Shown here piece by piece: positions 1 through 12,722 of a stretch of DNA of 64,000 nt. Within the stretch, counting starts at the first letter, position 1. The number at the start of each line of letters is the position of its first letter. Source of the DNA: Labyrinthula sp. Ha. Its lineage: Eukaryota; Sar; Bigyra; Labyrinthulida; Labyrinthulaceae. The notes beneath the pieces were generated by a model, which was not told the origin of the DNA, made no database searches, and saw only the letters and a program-made list of their open reading frames with translations. The position numbers and the translations under genes are program-made. The stretch covers positions 84,717 through 148,716 of the forward strand of contig JAALGZ010000062.1 in the NCBI GenBank assembly GCA_015227615.1, in the 5' to 3' direction.

Positions 1-3000
1 CGTACCTATTATTATAATAAATTAAGTATTGAATAAGTCCTTTGTAATAATTCTAGATTCTAACCATTTACAAGATGTACTGACATTCTTTTATATGGGC
101 TCTCTTGAATATAGCACATTGTTGTCTAAGAGAAGTAGCCAGATAACATATTCAAGTTTATGTATATTGACAACCATTATTAACTTGTTACCTTTCTTTA
201 ATCAAAATTCAGAAATTTTTGTGTATTCAACGTACTGAACCAATTTTGTTTATTTCTTGCATATAAAAAGGATTAGTATTTTGCTACAGAAATATTGAAA
301 CTTTGTTTTTTCCATGAATTTTTGGAAAATATTACCTAAATCGACTGAGTGCATACATTAATTCTTGTAAATGTAAGCACATAGCCACATATTAATTATA
401 TTTGTAGTAGAAGTCGAGTATGAAAAGTATTAAATAGTAGTGTCTCAAACAGTTATAAAGAAAGTTTAATTTGAGTATTTAAATTTAAGGATTGGTCAAC
501 GACTTTTTATTTTGCATCCAACTAGTCATGTTTACACTTTATCAGCCCAGTTTCTATCTTTGACAGTATGATCGACACCACAATTTTTACTATTAGTAAG
601 AACCGAAAATAATAATTAAATATGGTTTCAGAGCATGTACAAGGATATAATCATCCACATTAAAATAATTATGATGATTTGTATATAACTTAAAAGTAAT
701 ATCAAAGATATATGGTGCTAAACATTTAGAATTTTAAATTTGGTATTTTGCGAGTTACAGCTTTAATTTTTTTTAATCTTTTTATAAAATGTTACCTTGA
801 TGCTATGAATACATCTATAATGAGTTTATGAAACTTCCATATGTGGAACATACAATTGCTGTTATCTTAAATAAATATATTTTCATGTCTATAGGTTTTG
901 AAAATTTATTTCATTATCAAACTTCATCCGGCGCTTTCCAAGAGCCCTAAGTTACTGGAACCACTGTAGATAATGAAATAAGCAACTAGATCCATGTTAA
1001 ATGCGAAGGCGAATGTTGTGGTATACACTGAAACATTAAACTAAACTATTAGGGGATCATATTACAACCTAATTGAAATCGGCATATAAAATAATAAAAA
1101 ATATTTTTGTCTTATACAATCCATAATTGACATGGGGAATTGGGAGGATTATTCTTGCAAAATCGGTTAATGAGGTAGAAACCATTCTTAATCCTACGAT
1201 TATGAATTTATTTTCTTATTATCTTGATATTAAAATAACTAAATTTTCAATATTCAAATTCAGTAAAGCCATATAGAAGAATTTATACGATCTTAAAAGA
1301 AAGGCAATGGATAGGCTTAAGATCGCAAAAAATATCATCTACCCACATATGCAAGACCAAGTTAATGAAGCTACCTTCATTGAAAATAGATCCAGGGAAG
1401 TGAATAGATCAGCATTGGGATATTTTAAAGAATATTGCAAAGTAAACTTTCGATAACAAAAGCTAATTTTATTGTGAAGTTATAAGTATTATAATGGAGT
1501 TGTTTCTCAAAACGACAAGTAATTTGTAACTAATATTTTATTATCTATATAATTTTTATACCGGTTAGAGTGTTAAAATAAAATAGTATTGACAACATTA
1601 AAATACATATCAAATTTGATTCTTCTTTATAAGAATCATATAGAAACCAAATAATTTCTTTATTGAAAGTGTCTCCCTTTCTCGGAAAATAGCAATTGGT
1701 TGCCCTAGAGTAGTTGATAATGAGAAGTTAGTAGTGTATCTTCTTGGCGATGATAATTTGATTAAATAAAAAGTAGGTAAATTTGAATATAATTCCATAT
1801 AAAATTTAAATCAATATAATGAGACGAAAAAATGAGAGCATATATCTCTGTATTTAACAGGAAATTCGAATTGGTGGTAATCAATAATGGAACCTCTTCA
1901 AATATAACTAAGATAGAATCTTTTATTAAGTTTGTTTAAGGATCCAAGCTTATTGCTGTGAGTAAAATATTTGAAAAGGAGGTCGTTAACAAATTAAATG
2001 GTAATATCAAGTTCATTTTAGTGAGAATTTGGATGATTAGATTAGGGGGGGCTTAGTTAATAGCTGATTAGTGGTAACATTTTCCCGCTTGACTAGCTGA
2101 TCAAGGGTTAAATGTGGTAAAATATAGAAAAAAATGGCTAAACCAATAAGATTATAAGAAATCTGGGTTAATTCGATTTAAATAAATTATAAGTTTATCC
2201 ACTGGGATAGATCTTTTCCTTCTAAACTATGAGTTCTTTAGACTATGGGGGTATTCACCAGGGGTTTTCTTATTAGCATTATAGAAGTTGACTCGATGGA
2301 TGTCAATTAAACAATAACTAATACATTAGAAAATACATGCTTTCATTTTGTTTAAATGTTTTAAGAGGACCGAAAATTAGATTTATCATTGAAGTAATTT
2401 TGATCAATGAAACCACGATTTAAGAAAAAATTGAAATCAATATTAGAACAAAAAATGCAGAAACGTAAACCTTTTAGAGGTATTGCGGGATTATAATAGA
2501 AAATTAAGTACTTTATATTGCGAATTTAAATATACTATTTTGATGGTTGATTAATTAATGGATACAAATAAGAATTTTTTATATTAATCGAAAAAATATT
2601 TAAGGAAAAATTAAAAGTTTGATAGATGCAAAAAATTCTTGACACAAAGGCTTAGTATTTTTCATATAACGGAGATAAACTTATTATACTCAGCAACTTC
2701 CTTGAAGACACCTGGGTTATTCTGGAGTATTAATCACGTTACTTCTACAACATTGAATATATAGTACAAAAATGGGATTTCCTTGAGTTGTGTGCAGCAA
2801 GGCAAATCTCTACAATGCAAAAAGTAAATCTTATTATTGTTCTTTACAGTAAGATACACAACAGGTTTATGGAGAATGATTTCGGCGAAAAGTTACTTTA
2901 TTATGATACAAGGCTTAAAGAAATGAATAAGAATTGTGATGACTGTTATGAAATAGCTATTAACTCAAAAATAAAAGAAAGAATAAGTTATGCTATTTCA

Positions 3001-6000
3001 TTAGATTTTCTTGTCTAAAACAGAAATGAAATGGGATCTATAAATTAGATAATGAATTACACCAGAAGAGATTTTTAATACTGATTGATTAGTAAAGATA
3101 GAGTAGAACTAAAAAAATGAAAAATCCATGTAGTTTCTATTAGAATAGTGATCCAAGGTGCATATAACCTATTGAGATATATTGAAAAAAAAAAGGAAAA
3201 GTACTTTGCGGAAGATTTTGGCTCTATCATAACTAGAGAATGTCATTTTTAATACTAAAAAATATTTTAAATATAAGTCATATATATCCCAAATAAAGAG
3301 ATTATGTGGAGTTAAATATGGGAATCGAGATTAATTAGCTTTGACAAATGGATAGGGTTTGAATAAGTGATTTTAATCTTGTAGTTGTTTGAAATTATTT
3401 GCAACAAGATCTCTGTGATGATATCCAGATATCACAAGAGAAAAAAAATGCAAGTATTATCCATATCAAAAGTAATTTGGAGGATGTAAGAATAAAAGAC
3501 TAAAAAAGAACACGCCATATAGAATTTATTTTGTTCTTAATGAACAAGAAACCCCTAGGTGTGAATTCTGGTGCATTATTAATAAAATAAGAGTATCGGA
3601 ATAATATTGTTGACCAAGTTTTTTATAAGGATATAAAATTGTTTGGGTTTTTAGAAGATAAAGAACCTATAAGTTTGTTATTTTAACGAAGAATTAACCT
3701 AAAATAATCAATATGATAAAACACCTCATTCGAAAAAAAATACATTTTCTTGAAATGAAGGTAGGAATCAACATATTTTGGAAATATTATTCGGCTTCTA
3801 GAGTCTTTATTAAATTTTTTAAATGACCAGAACCGTAATAACCTTGTGCTTTTACTAAAGTCTCACGTAAATATGAACTTTCTTAAAAAAGTTCAATATT
3901 AACGATTACTTTATATTTCATATTATTATTATGACTAAACTAGACAACTGCTATAACAATTGCAGAGAAATATAAGGATATGAAAAATGCCCTATCCTCG
4001 AATAAATATTAGTTCAATAAGAAAGATAGAAGCTAAATTAGGAAATTAAGATAGAGCAACCGGGGTACATGAAGAAATGTTGGAAGGAACAGTATTTTTT
4101 GAAGCATAAATTGTTGAATGTATATGTAGGTATTTCTCTAAAAACTATTCTTAGATAAAACCTATTAAAAATTATTTATGATTCGTTAACTTGAGTTAAA
4201 TCAAATAATGGATAAATATTGACAGTAGATATAAACCAGAAAATAAACTTCGGTATTATAGAAGATTATGTGAGCTCTGATAGAAAGTTATAGCGAGCTT
4301 AGATGTGCTAGTAGATATACCCATAACTTATTTCATACTAGATAATTCGTATCCACGAGTTCCTCGTGAAGAATATATGTTTTAATAAGTAAAATAGAAA
4401 GATAATAACCGAAATAAGTTATGTGGATCCATATTTCATAGTTATTATTGAAGAGTGCAAGCTTAAACTTATTAAGATATAGAAACAAATAATGATATAC
4501 CAAGTTATGTCGTAATAGTTATTGTCAGGGAGAAATACTGGTCGCAGGTGGATTATTATATCGAAATGTTTGTTTTATTGACGAATAAAAATAAATAAAG
4601 AAAAGAGAGTAAGAGCCGGCCAAGAAGACAAATGAGGAGTTAAAATTTTCACATGAAGTAAAAAGTAAAAAAAAAATTCTCAGCGACAAAAAATGAAACT
4701 GCCTAAGAAAAGTAATATTGAGGTGTTTACAAAAGGTTATCCAGAAATTTGTAAGAAGGAATTAGTTTATCAATAATTTGGGTTGAATATAAACTTGTGA
4801 AAAGGAAAAAAAATGCAAAATTAAAAGTAAAAGGAGTTCTTCACTATTTAAGCCAAGTCACTATCCGGTATTACTAATAAAAGGAAATAATAGGATCTTG
4901 AATTTTCAAAGATTTTTACTAGGTTAAGAAATTAAATTGATGATGCTAGGTAATCCATACACACAAGTGACTGATTACTTAAACAGAAGATTTCAGATAA
5001 GAAACAAAAAGAATCCAAACATATGAAAATATCTGATACACTTTTGAAGGTTTTCTCGATATGTTTAAAATTCATTTGAGGATCAAATAAAAAAGTGAAT
5101 ACATACATATACTGAGAATGTATGCGAAATTAAATTGTTAGAAATGGTTATTTCATGTGAAAAAATGCAAACAATGACATAATTACAGTGATATTAGATA
5201 AGACCTTGTAAGGGGATATTAACCATGAGTAATATGGGTAGATTTCCAGACAAGTTGAGCAAGAAGAATATTAAATATCTACCGGAAATTTTTTAAACCA
5301 GTCTGTGTAGATACGATGTACAATATTAGAGCTATCATTGGAATATCTTTCGGTGGAATTAAACACAGGAATACTCTAATATACATAAATCTGTTAAAAA
5401 AGACTGGTTATTCTTGTAAATGAAATGCAAAGTAAAAACTTTACGTATAAAATATTTGATGGTCGACTATATGTATACAATCGCCGTGAGGAAAAAGGAT
5501 ATAACCCATGATTTTTCCTTTAAGTGATAAATTTACTTAAAATATAAACAAGATTATAATATTCAATTTGAATATTAAACTGAAACTACTGGATAATTAG
5601 TTAAAAAGATTTAAGTATTTTTATTTGCCAACTGTTTTAAATATCTCAAAATTAAATTGCAGATATTTCACTTAATTGATGGGCTATATAATGCAGAAAA
5701 GGTGTCAGAATGTCAGAACTACCGACTTTTGTGACACGGTATCAGGAAATAATTTTGATATTAATGACTTTATCGTTTGTTTCAGGGTTTATTAATACAT
5801 GTTGAAGGTGCATAGGATTCAGTTTTCCCAATGCTATGTTTCCAATATTTTGATCTACAGTATTATCAAACTAAAGAAGAAGGGGTTTAGGTAAGGATAT
5901 TTCTGTTGAAATAATATAAGAAATGGTTTATGACATCATTTTAATAGTTATCGGGCAAATGCACTACACATTTACCACCATTAACTTCATTCGAGATCCA

Positions 6001-6460
6001 CCAAAGAATATATATTTCTTGTTCATGTCCCTAACATTGCGTTATATAAATTCTTAAAGGACTTTTTCTTTTTTTTCACTGAAATTCTTGGCACAGCAAA
6101 TACTAGAACAAATTAAATTCTAATTCTAACTACGAAACGAGTTTTACTTTCAACTACACCTCGACCCAATGATGAGGTGAATGAAAGGGCAAATTAGAAA
6201 TATCATATTTCAGTTACACACATAGGTGCTTATGAAAGTAAATGATGTAAGGAGCAAGAAAATGTTTAGTTTACATTGATAAAATATGTGAATTATGGAT
6301 TAAAATAGGTAAAAATATTCAGTATTATCAACTATTAAACAGACTATGTAATTTCAAAAGGTATTTTCAAAAAGCGTATTTTTGCAAAGAAGTGTCTAAT
6401 AACTAATCTTTATTCATAATGACTAGGCATAACAGATGCTGTTGTCAAAACATGTGTAAT
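1..6460. other. AT-rich gene-poor DNA, no supported gene
   Basis: No open frame here is longer than about 76 codons, and the short ones begin at arbitrary start codons with no recognisable motif. Homopolymer A and T runs are frequent. I see no RNA gene, no transposon ends and no similarity to the repeat families elsewhere in the window. Highly decayed repeats could be present but cannot be shown by eye. Confidence 0.6.
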
Positions 6461-6469
6461 TACCTTCTG

Positions 6470-8430
6470 CAAAAATAAAGATGTAACATTACACCACCCT
6501 TGGTTGCTCCTAAAAATGGATAAGTCGCTCACAAAGCTGCTCTTAAAGTAAATAATTGATAAGAGTCACTTTTCTTATAGAAATAGTCGAATCTATCCAG
6601 CAGTCCAAGATTTCCACAATAATATTCTCCTTAAACTTTGCAACCTGAAGAACAATATTCGGTAAATTGCTTATGACCTTCTTAGTAGCTGCGTTCAATG
6701 CTCTAAAATCTACTACTAAACAATATTTTTAGGTTATTTTAGGGACAATGAAGGTTTACACACAAGTGCCGGGGTCATCATTCACCTCTACTATATTTTC
6801 TCTAAACATTCGGTACAATCTTTTCTTCATGAAGTCTTCTTTCTCGATTCGAAGAGTAATTTCGCTATAACTCCTGCAGATATTTCATTCATTAAAAGTA
6901 TCTCATAGGGCTCAAGAGTGATAACTGTGTTTATGACAAGTAGGGGTCGAGCTGGATAAAAATTGCCGATTATTATTTGAAAATCATTTTGATTCTGATT
7001 ATCAATAAAAGAATTTTCATTTTGATTATCAAATAATAATCACTAATAAATTGAGACTAGTGGCCCAAGTCCTAAATACACCATTTTAATTCAAAACCTA
7101 ACTATTAATTTAACCGAGCCATAAATTTTTGCTGTTCGAAGAAAGAAATAACTTGAAAAAACTAGTGAAAAATATTATTACTATGTTATTCGTGTTCTTA
7201 AAGATTCTTGCCGAAGTAATTTGAGCCTTGCTGTTGCAGGATGAGGATAGAAAAAGACTTAGATTTGAGAATAGTATAGAAGAAGAACTTTTGCAGGAAG
7301 CTTAACGTTTGTTTAGTACTTTTTAGTTTCTTTTCTAACCTCAATTGGAGGCAAATCAAACCTTAAAGTTCTAAATTTGAAGTTACTGTGTACATTTAAT
7401 AGATATTTTTAAATTTTTAGCATGAAAACCACAAGAATCTTCACATTAATATCACATCTTCACCGTAAGTTTTAAAACCAAAGTATTTGAAAGAGGAATG
7501 TAAACATGTGGGAAAAGAACCATCTATCTTCTATACTTAATTATTAATTAATGTCTTTAAGCTATCTTTCTACTCCATCTGCTTCTGGTTTCAACATAAC
7601 TCAAAATCCAGATAAAAGTGGCACTCTGTTAATTTAAGGTCTAGAACTTAAATTAAAAACATTTTGCAAATACTAAGTTAATGTAAATGTTAATTTTAGA
7701 AAAAATATATGTTATTATTAAGTTTTCTAAATACAAGTTTTTTTCTTAGATGCGCTTAGTTCATGTTTTAGGATAAATTTACTAGGAAGAAAACCTAAAA
7801 AAAACAGAATTAGGCAGTTTTAATTTCAAATTTTGATCTCCTTCATCTGAACAATAAAATAATATTCAGTTGTATGTTTCATCAATTTCGTCAATATCTC
7901 CAAACGCTTCTATGAAATGATTACTATCCAAGATTTTCTTTCTCACCTTGAAAGTTTTATTTTTTTTTCATTAGCCAAAATTTAAATCTTTTCTTCTACA
8001 TATTTAACTGGTATATTACAAGAGATGCTTGGTTGCTTCAACTTTTCCTACACCTGATACTCAATTAAAAACTTTGGTTGATCGTAATCTTCCTTTTTCA
8101 ATATCTTAAAACAGTTTCTCAAATCTTGAAAACATGAAGTAGTATTCTAGATGAATATCCCCACGTTCAAATGCGTTTCTTCCTTTTCATCGGTATATAA
8201 AGCTAGATATTTCCATGGACTTCTGCTCACTTAAATACTTCCACTGTGATTGGAAATCTGTTTCTTTCCATATACACGAGAATAATGTTGACGAAAGTTA
8301 TATAACAGTGAAGCATCCATCATCATTTTGAGTTTGTTCATATCTTCAAAATTCCCATCACTTTCGGCATCCAGTCGCTCAATCTTTGCTGAGCTGTCTA
8401 AAAATACAGAGCTCTCTTGACCATTTCTTA
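6470..8430 (-). pseudogene. Decayed Ty3/gypsy pol remnant (RT and upstream linker)
   Basis: Read on the minus strand, 6,480-6,930 matches in order the RT part of the intact Ty3/gypsy element at 27,850-28,230. The block around 6,490-6,520 corresponds to the segment encoding the LGAPQGWCNTP motif. The block at 6,695-6,725 corresponds to the VVDFRPLNK segment, and 6,775-6,850 to the preceding residues. Further upstream on the same strand, 7,880-7,920 can be read as an AFGD-containing stretch like the one ahead of RT in the intact element. An acidic open stretch follows near 8,330-8,420. Many stops and frameshifts, plus roughly 0.9 kb of unrelated DNA between the two blocks, show it is long dead. 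The RT part is well supported; the 7.9-8.4 kb part is weaker. Confidence 0.55.
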
Positions 8431-9049
8431 ATTCCAGTAAGTCTTATTAGATCGAGGGTAACGTAATATTAAGTTTATTTGAGTATAGGAGAAACATGAA
8501 TATATAAAAAGAATCAGGCTTTTAAGGAAGTAAAACTTGGAGTTAGATCATATAAATACCATCCTTAGAGAGCACATTTTTTTTATTGAAAATAATACCA
8601 AGAAACCTTTATAAAAACAAGAGCAAGCTGTTTAAGTTGTAAAAACAAAAATACCACTTTTTCCCATAAATAAGTCAGAAAAATGACCACAACATGACTT
8701 TTTTAGAAACTAAGAAGTTATAGCTTCCTTAATTTATACTGGTGCTCTTCATGCGAATTTATATGTATCGCTGAATACTTTATCGTATGTAAAAGATAAG
8801 AAAATATGTATTTTCATATAAGACTTTGCAATACTATGACAGAGATTTGTATAATTAAAACCAATAAAAACTTCAAAGTTTATTTTCCCTATATAAGTTA
8901 GAGAAAATTGGTCTTGAATAGGGCTACAGTCAGAGTTCTTTATGTTTGGCCTATTAGAAGCTTAGTTTTGGCTATTTTGAAGTTGAGTTTGGAGTAAGGT
9001 TAAATTAAGCCAAAAAAATATTGCTGAGACTAATAGAAAGTTTTTTTAA

Positions 9050-10270
9050 TTTCCTCGAACAAAACTCGGAGTAATCTTGATCCATTTATAACTATGGGTG
9101 ACTACCATTTTTCAGGATGTTTTGTTACTTGATATCACATATTCAGGAATAATTGATACTTAGGGGTATCCTTCAGAGTTTCTGAGTTCTTGGAAATAGG
9201 ATACATTGTTAGGAAGTCTATACAGAATACTCCCATTCTCAAACAATATCGTCTGTAGAAAAAAATTGACCCGTTCCTCTGACAGGTGAGGTTTCTTTGG
9301 ACTCTAGACGAGTATTTATTGAGGTATTACCCGGATTCAAGTTGAGAAAAACAGCATTTTACCCCAATATCGACTTTTCTTTAAAAAAATATTTAAAATA
9401 TCTTAATACACAGAACAAAAGGTTACATCTCGTGCTTTTTACTTGATATGGGTTCCCTAGTATAAAAATTTATTGGATTATAGTAAAATTGAGTGATTTC
9501 GTATTTTGAGATGTGCAGATTTTTAATATATGACTTTTCTGAGTGAAGTTTAGCTCAGTTACAGCTAACCAGAAAAGAAAAATCAATATAAATGGTTGCA
9601 AAAAATGGGTATGGTGAATGGTTAGGGTCTGAAAAGAATCAAATCGTCTATATAGTTGTTCTTCGTGATATTACGTTTCAATGTATGTTTTTTAGAGGTC
9701 TTTAAACTTTTTGAAAAGGGACCTTAGAACTAACTTTTTTTTGTTTAAAGTACACATCACTATCAAATAATTAGACACAACACATGGTTGGAAAGTCTAT
9801 TTCAATTTCAAATACATTGTGGGCGATAATGTTGTATTTGAGGAAGATTCAGTGACAAGAACTTGCAAATACTATATGCGTTATTTTCAGTAATCAAGGC
9901 CTTATTACACTTTCTTTTGATTTTAATATGCTAAATTTTTATGTGGTTAAGTACTTGCTCTAGTTTGCAATATATTTTGAGCTCTGTAGAAGAGTTGAAA
10001 AGGTATTGTTGATTTTGTGGCCATTATACTGGATTTCTGAAAAAATCGCTGATAAAGTTTTCACTACCACGTAATAATAAGGATCATAAAATACTATTGT
10101 TTAATAATAGGGCTAATTTGAATATAAGAGCTAAACTTTACAGCTTATGGAGGTAGTGTAACCTTTTTTTTCATTGTTTTCTGATCGATATAAAATGAAT
10201 GAACAATATTTTGGTTGTCTTTGCTATTCTAGATGAAATTAACTACTTGAAATCTTCTACTATCTTAGAT
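9050..10270. repeat. Ancient segmental repeat S, copy 1
   Basis: This stretch aligns by eye, with many substitutions and indels, to 15,780-16,900 and 51,600-52,740. Landmarks shared by all three copies include an AGTTGTTCTTC block (near 9,655, 16,310 and 52,155), a TATACAGAATA-like block (near 9,217 in this copy), and a block ending in a GTATTTGTTGAG-like sequence. No coding potential is visible. Its position just before the plus-strand gene at 10.9 kb matches the 51.6-54.1 kb stretch downstream of the related gene at 46.8 kb, so it is part of an old duplicated unit. Confidence 0.6.
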
Positions 10271-10589
10271 GATTCAAGAAATATTCAAAATAGCTTTCGA
10301 AATGGGTATCTAACTTTTAATGAAACGAATTTGGAGTTGAGTTAGAGGAATTTTATTGTCTGCAGTCATCATTCGCTTGCCTGATTTTAAAGCACCACTG
10401 TTTATTGTTCTTAACCTTCTTAGAACCAACTAAATGTTAAAGAAGTGTAATCTACGAAGAGAGAGCCGTAGAATGATATAAACTAAGTCTCGTAAATCTT
10501 AGTCCTTGTTTAGGTGTCTTTAATATCTTGTCTGCCCTTGTAGGAGAGTTCTCCGAATTTAACGGAATTATTATGGAATCTCATTAAGA

Positions 10590-10795
10590 AGTGATAGAAT
10601 GACTAAATTATCAAAACTTATCACTAATCATATTTATCAATAAATCAATTGATATTGGCCATGTGACCCGATGTTTTTTTTCCTATCAATGATAATTCAT
10701 ACTAAATCAAAATAATTTGGAAATTATCAGAATAAATCAATAAGAAAAATATTGGAAAATCTATTATTGATAAATTATCAATAAATCAAATATCA
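10590..10795. repeat. Decayed copy of the 53.9-kb short-ORF region
   Basis: About 200 bp resembles 53,918-54,122. A TATCAAAACTTATCACT block and a TTGGAAATTATCAGAAT block occur in the same order and spacing in both. At 53.9 kb this DNA holds a 60-codon open frame; here it is broken by several stops. It lies directly before the conserved upstream block of the 10.9-kb gene and marks the left edge of that gene's duplicated unit. Confidence 0.6.
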
Positions 10796-10815
10796 TTCCT
10801 AATTTTAATTTGTTA

Positions 10816-10931
10816 CTTTGATAATAATTAAGTGATGAATAATCACTTAAATTTATTACGGTAAGATTCTAATACCTGTGATTGAATAAAACATAATCAA
10901 ATTCAAATGAAATAATAAAAAGAATTAGAGA
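10816..10931 (+). promoter_or_regulatory. Conserved upstream block of plus-strand gene family, with inverted repeat
   Basis: About 115 bp directly before the ATG is conserved in all four family members (also 34,071-34,182, 40,521-40,632 and 46,719-46,833). Shared parts are a GATAATTAA run, a TTTATTACGGTA block, AATACCTGTGA and an AAAAGAATTAGAGA leader touching the ATG. Here a perfect 7-bp inverted repeat (AAGTGAT / ATCACTT, 5-bp loop, 10,830-10,848) lies about 85 bp before the start codon. The other copies keep one arm with single changes. Promoter function is inferred from position and conservation only. Confidence 0.55.
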
Positions 10932-12722
10932 ATGAGCGAAAAAAATGATCTTTCAAAAGACCTGGATGCATTTATTGCTGAACATGGCTTGGAAGATGCC
11001 TATAAAGGGCCAAAAGATTCTTATACCTCTGACGACCCTATGAACCAGAAAGAAGCACTAATGAAGAAGGCACAAAGAGCTACTCCTGAGGAAGCTGGCT
11101 CAGTATTGTACTTTTTTTTTCATAACCAGTTGTTAAATTATTGCACTGAAATTGATGCTTTGAGTAAGAGCTGTTTCATATTTCTTTGCATGTTTAAGGA
11201 TTTCAAAATGAACGTAATGAAGCTTTCGAAACCTGCTTGGGCGGAGATTATGACTGTTCGAGAGGTAATAAGGCAAGTTTGTATTATGAGTACAAAGCAA
11301 CCTTTATTTTTTGGGCCGGACTCAAGGAATTTTCGCAGCATAGAATTATATAGACATGTTTTGCCACTTCAACGAGCAATAGCTTCCCTTATTCAGATGT
11401 ACATTAATATAAGTTCAAGTATTGACGCAGAGCAGCCGAGAAGCACAATAGTTGATGTAAGTTTGAAATTTGACCCAGAAAATTTTATCCAAGAAGTTAT
11501 TAAAGAAAGAAGAAATTGGTGTAAGTTCATTATGGGTACATCCTCAAACTTAGAACAGGGATCTTTTGTTCACTATGCCGATTCCTATCACGCATGTATG
11601 ATGGAAACCATTTGTAGCAGGATACCAGGCATCCAACGGGAAAAAAAGAAGAGTAGTCTTGTACCCGTTTCACCTTTGGAGAAGGGTTCTAAGAGTTCTC
11701 ATGAATTTTTCATTGAGCCTATAAAGATATTACGTGTTGCCAAAATACACCTAATGGATTTTCAACCTATCAGGCAGGAGGACACTTTAACACTGCATCT
11801 TCCAATCTTTTGGCACTGGTACCTCGGGGTTCAGAAAATGATTTTGGAATTCTGTACAAGTAAAATTTTCCCTCTTTACGCCCTATGTCCCACCGAAAAA
11901 GACAGAAACCGTTTAAAAATCCCGCGAGCCCAATCTTATTGTATTTTATTCACCTTAAAGCTTGAAGACATTTGCACAGATGAAGCTGAAAAGAAAATGT
12001 TTGCTTTTTGTGCTGACACATTACGTTCACCAATGCACCGAGCTGTATTGTACGGTGCTTTTCTGTATTTAGATAGCTTTGGTAAGCCAATGGGACTTGG
12101 TGCTTGGGATGTTGGTTGTGATATTATGTGGTCACCACCATCTGAAATGAAATCTTCCGCTGGATCGAAAAAGAATGATCCTTCAAGTACCAGGAGCTCA
12201 AAGAAACCAAACAAATTCGTTACTATGCTATCAAAAAGATATGAAGTCTCTACTCTTAGTGAGCCACAAGAGATTGAAATTGAGACACCATTGTGTTGGG
12301 TGCTATGCTGCATACCTAGAAAAGAAAAACTAGAACAGTTTTGCATAAAGGTTTCACCAACGGATAAAGGTCCTAGTAAAATTCTTACTCGGGCAAATTT
12401 TGAATACTCTGATGAAATGGGTCAAGTTAATTTTGACAGTTTGGTATTGTATGAAATGTACTATGCAGCAAGCGAAGAGGCAGAAAAAAGGGAAAATATT
12501 TCAAGCAATAGATTGAGTATTTTATCTATACTTCTCTTAAAAGATAAGGAAGAGAAACAACTAGCGGCTAAAGCGAAGTTGAAAGAACTAGCGGCGAAAG
12601 CGGAGGATGAAATACTTGCGGCAAAAGCGAAGGGGGAGACACCGCCGGCTAAACCAAAAGTTAAAGTGAATATATATATATGGATCTCGAATATTTTAGG
12701 GAAGCTATGCAAAAATATTTAG
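10932..12722 (+). CDS. Plus-strand family protein, copy X (unknown function, 596 aa)
   Basis: I do not recognise this family. The start is supported because ATG-AGC is preceded by a leader conserved in three other copies and the N-terminus is conserved. The first roughly 60 residues are acidic and polar (SKDLDAF, PKDSYTSDDPMNQKE). A largely mixed alpha/beta-looking body with several Cys and hydrophobic stretches follows to about residue 400, then a Ser/Lys-rich linker (about 405-430), a second conserved block to about 520, and a Lys/Ala-rich tail with LAAKA repeats (about 545-580). There is no signal peptide and no clear membrane segment. The first 1.3 kb is nearly identical to the gene at 46,834; the rest has diverged. 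The C-terminus is frameshifted relative to that copy at a TA run near 12,670, so the last residues are probably not original. Beyond the shift, the other frame still carries MQKYLE.IRFPVTQV, followed by a donor-like CAG|GTATGT at 12,749. The gene may therefore have a further exon. Confidence 0.75.
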   Translation: MSEKNDLSKDLDAFIAEHGLEDAYKGPKDSYTSDDPMNQKEALMKKAQRATPEEAGSVLYFFFHNQLLNYCTEIDALSKSCFIFLCMFKDFKMNVMKLSKPAWAEIMTVREVIRQVCIMSTKQPLFFGPDSRNFRSIELYRHVLPLQRAIASLIQMYINISSSIDAEQPRSTIVDVSLKFDPENFIQEVIKERRNWCKFIMGTSSNLEQGSFVHYADSYHACMMETICSRIPGIQREKKKSSLVPVSPLEKGSKSSHEFFIEPIKILRVAKIHLMDFQPIRQEDTLTLHLPIFWHWYLGVQKMILEFCTSKIFPLYALCPTEKDRNRLKIPRAQSYCILFTLKLEDICTDEAEKKMFAFCADTLRSPMHRAVLYGAFLYLDSFGKPMGLGAWDVGCDIMWSPPSEMKSSAGSKKNDPSSTRSSKKPNKFVTMLSKRYEVSTLSEPQEIEIETPLCWVLCCIPRKEKLEQFCIKVSPTDKGPSKILTRANFEYSDEMGQVNFDSLVLYEMYYAASEEAEKRENISSNRLSILSILLLKDKEEKQLAAKAKLKELAAKAEDEILAAKAKGETPPAKPKVKVNIYIWISNILGKLCKNI

